Positions 36,901 through 43,421 of a DNA stretch of 64,000 nucleotides are shown here, piece after piece. The translations under genes and the position numbers were made by a program. Within the stretch, counting starts at the first letter, position 1; each line of letters begins with the position of its first letter. The notes below the pieces were generated by a model. That model ran no database searches, had not been told where the DNA came from, and saw only the letters and a program-made list of their open reading frames with translations. Origin of the DNA: Litorimonas sp964511495 (GTDB taxonomy: Bacteria; Pseudomonadota; Alphaproteobacteria; Caulobacterales; Maricaulaceae); NCBI GenBank assembly GCA_964511495.1, contig CAZEFT010000013.1:1-64000 (forward strand), written 5' to 3'.

Positions 36901-38910
36901 AGATGCATCCAAGGTTGAGTCCAAAACAATTGTCCGCACACCTTCAACTGTAGAGTCAGATGTTATTGATAGCTGGCCACGAATTTCGCCACCACCAAAT
37001 TCTTCCGTATGAACATTGAAGTAAAGATTTCCGGCTTCTGCAGCTGCAATAAACATAGCATCATCGGCAACAGCAGCCTCTTCAACGACCACAGAAAACC
37101 CTGTTTCGCGTGTGGCTGTACCATTTCCATTTTCGTCTAATTGAACGATTACCGGAACAGAAGATGTTGAGTAATCTGCCGTATCAAATCCTTCACCACC
37201 ATCCAGTGTATCTTCACCACCCGACCATATCAGCGTATCGTCGCCAGCGCCGCCCTCGATAAGGTTGACATTGCCGTCACCCCGTAAGTTGTCGTCATTA
37301 TCTGAGCCGCGTAGGTTTTCAATATTTGTAAAGGTTTCGGTGACCATGCCGTAACTGGCAGTTCCAGATCCAATACTGGCTGTGACGCCAAGGCCAATAC
37401 CTTCGAATGAGTTCGTATCAGTCCCTTCTCCACCATCAATTGTGTCTGCACCTCCCCCGCCAGCGAGTATATCATCGCCTACACCACCGGTGAGAATATC
37501 GTTACCACCACCACCAAAGAGTGTGTCATTCCCATCTTGACCAGCTAAGGTGTTGGCATTTGCATCGCCGGTAAGTGTGTCGTTACCAGAACCGCCTTCT
37601 AGGTTCTCAAAGTTTGTGAAGGTTTCGGTGACCATGCCGTAACTAGCTGTCTCATCTGCTAAAGACGCAGTGACGTCTGCGCTGATACCTCGGAAGGAAT
37701 TCGTATCGTTGCCATCACCGCCATCCAAGATGTCAGTTCCGCCGCCGCCAGCAATGAGATCATCACCTGCGCCGCCCTCAATCGTGTTTGCAGCAGCACC
37801 TGTCGCGACAAGCACATCATCATTGTCAGATCCGCGTAAGTTTTCGATACCTGTAAAGGCCTCTGAGACCATGCCATATTCGGCAACACCGCTACCGTCT
37901 GCATTGACTGTAGCCGTTACACCCAAGCCAATATCTTCGAATGAGTTTGTATCAACACCGTCACCGCCGTTAATTGTGTCAGAACCGCCACCGCCTGCAA
38001 GCACATCATCTCCAGAGCCGCCATTCAGTGTATCCGCACCTCCACTACCAAAGAGTGCGTCGTTACCTTCTCCACCACTAAGGATGTTAGCATTCGCATC
38101 ACCGGTTAGAGAGTCATTGCCACTACCGCCCGTTAGGTTTTCAATATTTGTGAAAGTTTCATTCACCATGCCATAACTGGCTGTGCCATCAGCAATACTC
38201 GCTGTCGTGTCCGCGCTAATATCTTCGAAAGAATTAGTGTCATTTCCGGCACCGCCGTCAATGCTATCTACACCTCCGCCGCCTGCGAGAATATCGTCGC
38301 CATCACCACCTCGGAGCGTGTCTGAGCCTGCGCGGCCTAGTAGGGTGTCATTACCGCTACCACCATCCAGAGTATCATTACCCTCATCGCCCGTCAGAGT
38401 ATCATTGCCGCCCAGACCGTTAATCGTGTCATTACCTGCTAAACCGCTAATCGTGTCGTTATTGGCCGAGCCCTGAATAACATCATCGCCTGCTGTAGGA
38501 AGGTTTGGATTTACGGGGATGGGGGCAACCCCATCATCGTCGCCACCACTCACTGCGAGAGCGATTCCGGCAAGAGCCGCCACACCTGCACCAATCATTA
38601 TTGTGCCATTACCATCCGTAAATTCACTCAACGCGTCAGGGGTCAAGAGAAATTGACCCGCCTTTTCGATAAACGAATCGGAGGTTAACCGAACAACCTC
38701 ACCATTTTCCAAAACGATTTCTAAACTACCGTCTTCAAGACGACGTGTGGAGACAACATTGTTCAGTGTAGCAACATCAACAAGTTGAGCTTCATTCTCC
38801 GCAGCATAAGCTTCGTTAGTTAGCGCAACCGCGCCCGCAGCCGCTATCAAAGCCGCTTTAGAAGCAGTGTTGTTTTTCTTTGAGTTCTTTTTTTTAATCT
38901 GGTCCGCCAT
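33952..38910 (-). CDS. giant RTX surface protein with spondin-N-like and CHRD-like domains
   Basis: The 1652-residue protein is the likely cargo of the adjacent type I system. Residues 1-125 hold a basic start and two Ala-rich hydrophobic stretches. From about residue 137 come tens of GGxGxDxLx calcium-binding nonapeptides, arranged with a recurring NSFxDI...ASYGMVxETFTNIENL unit. At about 610-757 and 1407-1547 lie CHRD-like modules (YFNVHT...GGEIRGQL and LHN-GTNGPVLQDL). At about 1000-1233 is a spondin-N-like domain (LTPVWFGFHDG, LAEDGN, DAGTEVN). The acidic C-terminus (DPFDVFEIA) fits a type I signal. I chose ATG 38910 for its AGGAG site; the frame is open to 38976. It is probably a calcium-stabilised matrix or adhesion protein. 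Confidence 0.92.
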   Translation of the reverse strand: MADQIKKKNSKKNNTASKAALIAAAGAVALTNEAYAAENEAQLVDVATLNNVVSTRRLEDGSLEIVLENGEVVRLTSDSFIEKAGQFLLTPDALSEFTDGNGTIMIGAGVAALAGIALAVSGGDDDGVAPIPVNPNLPTAGDDVIQGSANNDTISGLAGNDTINGLGGNDTLTGDEGNDTLDGGSGNDTLLGRAGSDTLRGGDGDDILAGGGGVDSIDGGAGNDTNSFEDISADTTASIADGTASYGMVNETFTNIENLTGGSGNDSLTGDANANILSGGEGNDALFGSGGADTLNGGSGDDVLAGGGGSDTINGGDGVDTNSFEDIGLGVTATVNADGSGVAEYGMVSEAFTGIENLRGSDNDDVLVATGAAANTIEGGAGDDLIAGGGGTDILDGGDGNDTNSFRGISADVTASLADETASYGMVTETFTNFENLEGGSGNDTLTGDANANTLAGQDGNDTLFGGGGNDILTGGVGDDILAGGGGADTIDGGEGTDTNSFEGIGLGVTASIGSGTASYGMVTETFTNIENLRGSDNDDNLRGDGNVNLIEGGAGDDTLIWSGGEDTLDGGEGFDTADYSTSSVPVIVQLDENGNGTATRETGFSVVVEEAAVADDAMFIAAAEAGNLYFNVHTEEFGGGEIRGQLSITSDSTVEGVRTIVLDSTLDASQEPNDASDSDATGVGQVTITIDAEGNATYSSTLDITGISPSELVTLGNGALSAIHLHNAPAGTNGPVLQDLIVDAGGATDGSTVEGDVIDEVVEVDQLISIENVVLSENNDTLNPADGSQSVNGGAGNDVLFGGSGNDTLSGGSGDDVIGGGGGLDVLDGGEGNDTNSFADIGADVTASLVDETAEYGMINETFTNFENLTGGSGNDTLTGDANDNVLVGNDGNDALIGGAGNDVLTGGDGDDVLAGGGGQDSLDGGAGIDTADHSDIGVGVTVNLEEGTAEYGMISETLTSIENVTGTAQNDVLIGDDGDNVLMGGEGDDILTGDSFGDGEAITISVTNTLGEGGTFLTPVWFGFHDGANFDLYDRGGAVSEGLERLAEDGNTAVITSEFAAQVGANATQGVIAGLEQGPPPIDPGETAVFTINVNPDDVGQGFFTWATMVIPSNDAFLASPGNPLTDPIFSSDGSFLGPIEILRFGTDVLDAGTEVNTELDAAFLNQTGPNTGLDENGVVTVHQGFNGSEGNPNGAPVNILGGTTAAGTVTTLEGGDFTANGGAGQVLQILINQASITSNDILDGGAGNDTIDGGIGNDLLIGGSGNDVLIGGSGDDVLRGGTGQDTLDGGRGIDTADHSDIGVGVSVDLGAGIASYGMVNETLTNIENVIGSAQADTIRGDGGVNVIEAGAGDDTIIWTGGEDTYNGGEGNDTVDYTTSSVPVVVELDENGNGTATRELGFTVEVSQAEVANDAVFIAAAEAGNLYFNVHTSEFNGGEIRGQLSVSSDQTTDGVRTIVLDASLDAAQEPNGASDSDATGTGQVTITIDTSGNATYSSTLNIEGISPSELITLGDGALSAIHLHNSAPGTNGPVLQDILVDAGADTSGLALSADVDTGDGNVFVEDVQVDTLISIETVIGQDGMPVTTAPTADAMAESSNLFQSLDVEVAPIFEEVEGAVLPPAFSDNPIADDISNALGYVDPFDVFEIA
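36270..38500 (-). repeat. long-period repeat units in the RTX protein
   Basis: Beyond the nonapeptides, a unit of roughly 95-115 residues recurs. It is a GGxGxD block, then DTNSFxDIxxxVTAS, then ASYGMVxETFTNIENL, then a SGNDxLTGDANAN block. I count about six copies here, with two further related copies (ADHSDIGVGVxV...YGMxxETLTxIENV) nearer the C-terminus. Copies are similar but not identical. Confidence 0.8.
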
Positions 38911-38986
38911 TGGGGGCTCTCCTGTAAAGCTTTCAATTAGACACATGACAAATTTGAAGAAATCAAATCCGCACATACAAAGCTCT

Positions 38987-39011
38987 GTCGTGCCAAGCGA
39001 AGAATAGGTTC
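38987..39011 (-). promoter_or_regulatory. ECF-type promoter of the RTX gene
   Basis: Minus strand TGAACC-N15-ACGACAGAG (GAACC at 39011-39007, CGAC at 38990-38987), identical in boxes and spacing to the site before the ABC transporter gene. It lies about 76 bases upstream of the chosen start. Confidence 0.8.
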
Positions 39012-39044
39012 AAAAAGAAATAAAAATAAATTTTTCAGCCGTGA

Positions 39045-39071
39045 AAAAACAAAAACCCGGCATAAGCCGGG
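39045..39071 (-). terminator. rho-independent terminator after the subtilase gene
   Basis: On the minus strand CCCGGC-TTAT-GCCGGG is followed by TTTTTG and a further T-run. It separates the S8 protease transcript from the RTX transcript. Confidence 0.88.
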
Positions 39072-39109
39072 TGAATTAAATACAAACATATTTTCGAATA
39101 TTCGTTAGG

Positions 39110-40315
39110 TCACATCTTACAACTTCGCGCTTTTATAAGTCCGGCACCATAAATTGAGTCTGGACCTTCTTCGCCCAAATCGAGACTTTCATTGCGCAAG
39201 TGCTCCCGGATTTTCGAGACTGAATAAATATCTTCATAATTTTTATCTGAAGCAATTTTGGCTGTGACGAAAGGGGCGGCTATTGAGGTTCCGGATACAT
39301 ACCTGCCTGAGGTTTCTCCGCCCACATATATTTCAACACCCGGAGCAGAAACATCTACATGTTTGCCTCTCACCGCTTTTTCGTAGATATTCATATTGCT
39401 ATCAATCGCTGTTGCCGCAATCACATCAGGAAAAGCGGCTGGATATCTCGGGGCGGCTGCTGCCCCATCATTTCCAACAGCGGCCACTATCACCACGCCT
39501 TTACTGGCAGCCTTTCGAATACCCCGATCCAATGTACGGTTATAAGGCCCTGCAAGGCTTATGTTCACTACGCGCACATCATTTCTGACCATCCAGTCCA
39601 GCGCCTTCAACATGGGCTCTAAGCCTGAATATTGAACACCGTTCGCATCTTTTCGAATGACAGAAGCATTGTAAATAACGGCATTATTAATACGACCCGT
39701 AGCCGTCAATATATCCGCAATAGCCGTACCATGAAGCGAAGTCATATTCTGGTCTCCGTCGCCCAAAAAATCTTTCCGGATAATTTGTGACGCATAGCCT
39801 TCATTAATGAGATTAACATCAACCATACCGTCTATGATACCGATGCTGGTCCAAGCCTCGCATCCGTCTTTTGGCCACTCAATCAATTCATCTGCATACC
39901 GCAAAGCCTGATTCATATGGCGTGATTGAGTTATCCTTATATCGGCTTGCAGAGTGTATTTATGGTTCACTTCAACAGTCGATTGAGGTTGTAGTTTTTC
40001 TAGCTCAAGACTGGCATCATATGGATCAATACCCGGCGGACAATCAAACGTCAGAAGATACATGCCCAATCCCGCGAGCACTTCTTTCCGCTTCAGGTCA
40101 TACCCCCAATGTGCTGCCTTTTGTTCCAAGTCAGTTGCAACATCAACAGAAGAGACAATAGCGACGACCTCAGAACGATTAATTAATTCCGCATCAAAAC
40201 TCTGTTCCGATACCAAACGCTCTTTGGTGTGACTTGAAAAGTCTGTAGGCAATGTCTCGCAAGCTGCAAATAAAACTGCTGCGAATGGGCTGATATATTT
40301 AAATAATAAACGCAT
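39110..40315 (-). CDS. subtilisin-like (S8) serine protease lipoprotein
   Basis: The 401-residue protein has a lipoprotein signal (lipobox FAAC), a prodomain-like region (residues about 40-125) and an S8 catalytic domain. The catalytic residues are Asp in GIIDGMVD, His in SLHGTAIADI and Ser in GTSIAAPF, with the oxyanion Asn in VAAVGNDG. It has its own ECF-type promoter site. Subtilases beside ECF sigma/anti-sigma pairs are a recurring alphaproteobacterial layout. It may process the RTX protein, the barrel protein or the anti-sigma. ATG 40315 was chosen; an upstream TTG at 40327 is in frame. No strong ribosome site is seen. Confidence 0.88.
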   Translation of the reverse strand: MRLLFKYISPFAAVLFAACETLPTDFSSHTKERLVSEQSFDAELINRSEVVAIVSSVDVATDLEQKAAHWGYDLKRKEVLAGLGMYLLTFDCPPGIDPYDASLELEKLQPQSTVEVNHKYTLQADIRITQSRHMNQALRYADELIEWPKDGCEAWTSIGIIDGMVDVNLINEGYASQIIRKDFLGDGDQNMTSLHGTAIADILTATGRINNAVIYNASVIRKDANGVQYSGLEPMLKALDWMVRNDVRVVNISLAGPYNRTLDRGIRKAASKGVVIVAAVGNDGAAAAPRYPAAFPDVIAATAIDSNMNIYEKAVRGKHVDVSAPGVEIYVGGETSGRYVSGTSIAAPFVTAKIASDKNYEDIYSVSKIREHLRNESLDLGEEGPDSIYGAGLIKARSCKM

Positions 40316-40341
40316 AATCAATTCCAATTCATATGGTTTAA

Positions 40342-40366
40342 GTCGTCACAGACATAATAGGGGTTC
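40342..40366 (-). promoter_or_regulatory. ECF-type promoter of the subtilase gene
   Basis: Minus strand TGAACC-N15-ACGACTTAA (GAACC at 40366-40362, CGAC at 40345-40342). The -10 box lies 27 bases before the ATG at 40315. Same spacing as the other three sites. Confidence 0.8.
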
Positions 40367-40369
40367 ATT

Positions 40370-41590
40370 TTAAAAGTCGAACTCAGCGCTTAAAAACAGT
40401 GCACGTGAATTTGCAGAGAATGTTTGAGCCTTATAATCTGCATATTCAATCGCCATCCTGAAGCCCTCAAGACGACCAGTAAGCGATAGATTGATTTCCT
40501 TACCATATGCTCTTTTATTAACATGGGACTCAAACCAATGATGTCGAGCAAAAGTCTTGACGCGTCGAAATGGACCAATTCGCCCTAAATCATATTCCAG
40601 GAAAACGGAATAGTCTCGCAACCCATCAGGTGGCGTCGTCAAGAATTGATCAGAGAACCCTTGGAACCGGTGTAGGGAGGCCAAGGGCGTTTGTACACTA
40701 TGTCCCTGATCACTCCCCAAAATCTCGGCTCTCGTTTTAAATGTAAATTGACCCGGCTTGAGGGTAAACTCCCCTAAAATATAGTCGGCACTATAATCGG
40801 CAGGATTTCCGCCTCTCTCATTTTGGCGGGCATAGGATCCCTCCCATACGTAACTTATGAAAGCTTCGTCACGACGCCCTAAAATACGAAACCCAGTTGT
40901 CTCAGAAGAGGCGTCTTGACGTAAAGAGCCTAGTGGACCCGACTCCAACCCTAATGAGTAATGAAAAGTTGATAAACGCCCAAGCGGAGTCCCAATATTG
41001 TAATTTGCAAAATATGAATCGCCTTCGAATACCCCGTTTATATTTTTCTGGCCTAAGGGGCGATGGACCTTGTTAAAATAACCAATATCCAAAACTCCTG
41101 CTCCAAAAACTCGTGTTTCTACACGCAAGGCGTCAATCGTTTGATCATTTTGCCGAAATGGGAAGCTTCCAATAAAACGCCAGTCATCTAATGCAATTTT
41201 TTGACGCCCTAGCGTAAGTCGTGTTTTGGGCAAAATTTCTGTCGTAATTTGCAAACGGTTTAATTCCAGACCTTCCGGATCAGGGATGAAGGGCCTTGTC
41301 GGAAGAATTTGTCGCCCATCATTAAAATTATCAACTAACGCCAAATTTCCTTCAGCTTCAGCTAAAAATGTTGTCTTGGGCAATATATCTATTTCTAAGG
41401 CAGTGCGAAGCCGAGCAGTCAAAGCTATACCATCTTCATCGAAACCATCGCGTTCCAATGATTGATACCGCAATCGCCAATCTGTAGAAAAACGCGGTTC
41501 AAAAACTGCCTCTTTAGGTTCTTGAGCGAAAACGAAGGTGGAACCGAGCGTATAAAAAGTTACTCCGAGAACCAAAAGGGTTTTCCACAT
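40370..41590 (-). CDS. outer-membrane beta-barrel protein, alginate-export (AlgE-like) type
   Basis: The 406-residue protein has a signal peptide (ending STFVFAQ) and a pattern of alternating amphipathic strands, ending in aromatic Phe (LSAEFDF) as barrel proteins do. Segments such as RLRTALEIDILPKTTFLAEAEG, LGRQKIALDDWRFIGSFPFRQNDQTIDALR and DIGYFNKVHRP fit the alginate export porin family. In this locus it could export or anchor a polysaccharide, or be a general porin. It starts 20 bases after the anti-sigma stop and has no promoter match of its own, so it is probably read from the anti-sigma promoter. A GTG at 41599 is an alternative start. Confidence 0.82.
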   Translation of the reverse strand: MWKTLLVLGVTFYTLGSTFVFAQEPKEAVFEPRFSTDWRLRYQSLERDGFDEDGIALTARLRTALEIDILPKTTFLAEAEGNLALVDNFNDGRQILPTRPFIPDPEGLELNRLQITTEILPKTRLTLGRQKIALDDWRFIGSFPFRQNDQTIDALRVETRVFGAGVLDIGYFNKVHRPLGQKNINGVFEGDSYFANYNIGTPLGRLSTFHYSLGLESGPLGSLRQDASSETTGFRILGRRDEAFISYVWEGSYARQNERGGNPADYSADYILGEFTLKPGQFTFKTRAEILGSDQGHSVQTPLASLHRFQGFSDQFLTTPPDGLRDYSVFLEYDLGRIGPFRRVKTFARHHWFESHVNKRAYGKEINLSLTGRLEGFRMAIEYADYKAQTFSANSRALFLSAEFDF

Positions 41591-41610
41591 AACGCCCACG
41601 AATACTGTCC

Positions 41611-42249
41611 TTAATTACATAAGGAAATAGTTTCTATTTTTTCAGCCCGTAGTTGTAACATCTTATAGGCCTCATCACACGCCTCTTTCGAAGAGAAATC
41701 AATGTCGTAAAGTCCTAAAGCACTAGGACCTGAAATGATATTTCCACCCACTAGGAAAACAATTTCGTTCATCTCTTTGACGGTCAAATTATCAACGAAT
41801 CCAACTTTTGAGGAATAAGAAGACGTAACCGCTTCAGACACCGTTACATATTGTGGCTCACTACTCTCGTTAATGGCGATTGACCCAAGCACACCGGCCT
41901 GACCAATAGCAAGAACAGCCAATAGAACCGCTGCATAACGCCAGAACTTAGGCGTTCCGGCACGATCATTTGCCACATCAGACATACCTAATGATAAGTT
42001 TTGGGGTTCAGCTGTCATTGCTTTCGACAACCGTGCCCAATCCAAATCACCTGGCTCGAATTCGTCACGAGGGGTTTTCACAGCATCTTTCAATCGACTT
42101 TGAAATTCCAAATCCGCCGCGATTACCGAGTTATTCGCCGCACTATCCTCGACAAGTTTACGATCTGCCTCAGATAGGTGTCCATTCAGGTAATCTGGTA
42201 TCATCGCGGAGATTTTATCTTCGAAACGGTCCATTACTAATATATCCAT
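41611..42249 (-). CDS. membrane anti-sigma factor
   Basis: The 212-residue protein follows its sigma gene. It has an N-terminal helical sigma-binding region (SAMIPDYLNGHLSEADRKLVED), a single membrane segment (FWRYAAVLLAVLAIGQAGVLGSIAI) and a periplasmic domain with a beta-alpha-beta pattern ending EACDEAYKMLQLRAEKIETI. No zinc-binding cysteines are present in the cytoplasmic part. It would hold the ECF factor of 42317-42958 inactive until a periplasmic signal. The periplasmic domain (GGNIISGPSALGLYDIDF) looks like the prodomain-like region of the nearby subtilase. It has an ECF-type promoter of its own, giving negative feedback. ATG 42234 is an alternative start. Confidence 0.82.
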   Translation of the reverse strand: MDILVMDRFEDKISAMIPDYLNGHLSEADRKLVEDSAANNSVIAADLEFQSRLKDAVKTPRDEFEPGDLDWARLSKAMTAEPQNLSLGMSDVANDRAGTPKFWRYAAVLLAVLAIGQAGVLGSIAINESSEPQYVTVSEAVTSSYSSKVGFVDNLTVKEMNEIVFLVGGNIISGPSALGLYDIDFSSKEACDEAYKMLQLRAEKIETISLCN

Positions 42250-42276
42250 TCACAGAATTTTGCTTATCAAGACTAA

Positions 42277-42301
42277 GTCGTCTCAAATGTAAAAAGGGTT
42301 C
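42277..42301 (-). promoter_or_regulatory. ECF-type promoter between the sigma and anti-sigma genes
   Basis: Minus strand TGAACC-N15-ACGACTTAG (GAACC at 42301-42297, CGAC at 42280-42277), in the 67-base gap between the two genes. It would drive the anti-sigma and barrel genes independently of the sigma gene. Confidence 0.78.
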
Positions 42302-42316
42302 AAAAATAATTGAACT

Positions 42317-42958
42317 TTATCGCGCTTTAATTTGAGACAGGTCTTTAACCAATAATTTCTTCGCATGCAGAATACGTGTTTTGACGGTTCCTACAGGACA
42401 GCCTTCTATCTCTGCAATTTCTTTATAGGTAAGATCTTCATAAAAAGCGAGGTGGATCATGCGTTTATGAGTGTCACTCAATTTTAAAATGGCTTTTTGA
42501 ATAATATCCGTATCTTGTACGTTTGATAATGCTTCATCAGGAATAGGCCCGACATCAACATTATCCATATCTTCATCCGTATAAACCATGCGTGACGCTT
42601 TACGGTTTTGGTCAATGGATTTGTTTCGTGCGATAGAAAACATCCAGGATTTCAAAGAGGATTTACCTTGAAACCGGTCCGCACGTTTCCAGACCTCCAA
42701 CATCGTCTCGTGCACCACATCAGAAGCGGCATGTGTGTCAGCGAGCCAACTTCTCGTGAAATGAAATAGTGGACCCGAATATAAATCATAAACCTGACGC
42801 ATTGCAGCCTCATCTCCTTCAGAGATTTTTTGAGCCAGTCTAAGGTCTTTTTTCCTTGAGTCTATTTTCGCCTCCGTCACCCCACCTTCGACAACTTTAA
42901 ACTTTGCAAAAATCATAGGTAAAGTCGAACGCTCTTTAGATTGTGTTTGAAGAACCAT
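42317..42958 (-). CDS. ECF RNA polymerase sigma factor of the RTX/T1SS locus
   Basis: The 213-residue protein has region 2 (QVYDLYSGPLFHFTRSWLAD...SDVVHETMLEVWKRADRFQG, SWMFSIARNKSIDQNRK) and region 4 (LSDTHKRMIHLAFYEDLTYKEIA, then GTVKTRILHAKKLLVKDL). About 45 extra residues lie before region 2. It heads the minus-strand locus that ends with the TolC gene. Four promoter-like sites of one pattern within that locus make it the obvious candidate to read them. None of the four lies before its own gene; a GGAACT box at 43003-43008 is the only upstream hint. Confidence 0.92.
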   Translation of the reverse strand: MVLQTQSKERSTLPMIFAKFKVVEGGVTEAKIDSRKKDLRLAQKISEGDEAAMRQVYDLYSGPLFHFTRSWLADTHAASDVVHETMLEVWKRADRFQGKSSLKSWMFSIARNKSIDQNRKASRMVYTDEDMDNVDVGPIPDEALSNVQDTDIIQKAILKLSDTHKRMIHLAFYEDLTYKEIAEIEGCPVGTVKTRILHAKKLLVKDLSQIKAR

Positions 42959-43421
42959 AACTTAAGTCCCGTTTAAATTTCCATATCCGTATTGGAGGAC
43001 TTAGTTCCGTTAGGTTTTAAAGCGATTCAATACCGGTTCACATTTTTGTGAACGAACGTAAAAATTTGGATACTCACCTCAAAGATTTCTCCTGATGAAC
43101 AGCTCTTAGCCAACTGCCAATAATGTGTGCCGTCTACGGCGATAAAACAACTTAACGAGGTGAAACGCGAACTGTATCTGAACCAGTGAGCATTACAAAA
43201 CTGCCCGATACAAAGAAGTATAATTGCAACATTTAATATTATAACTAAAGCAAGGCTAATGGTTTGGTGTTTGCGGAAGACTAATTAGAATTAGATTGTC
43301 GTGGATAGCTAAGCAATATGTCATATTAACAGCAGTTAAACCCACCAAATTATGGGGTGTTTGTTCTCGCTCAATATTTATATTTTGATATTAACAAGAT
43401 ATAATCTCATTTGGAACTTAA
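42959..43421. other. AT-rich divergent region between ECF sigma and sensor kinase genes
   Basis: The 463-base region has no convincing gene. It must hold promoters for the sigma factor (minus) and the sensor kinase (plus). A perfect inverted repeat GTTCACA-TTTT-TGTGAAC lies at 43036-43053, and a GGAACT box (minus strand) at 43008-43003. A minus-strand GAACC at 43039 has no partner box at the locus spacing. Confidence 0.5.

Noticed and set aside
37670..38476. Plus-strand Ser/Pro-rich frames opposite the RTX gene
   Set aside because: They are the antisense reading of the repeated RTX codons, with no start signals.
33952..38910. Regular DNA repeats suggesting a CRISPR array
   Set aside because: Repeats are codon-level RTX nonapeptides within one open frame; there are no constant direct repeats with unique spacers.
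43035..43039. GAACC on the minus strand upstream of the ECF sigma gene
   Set aside because: No CGAC box lies 16 bases downstream (the position reads AAAA), so autoregulation by the locus motif is not supported.
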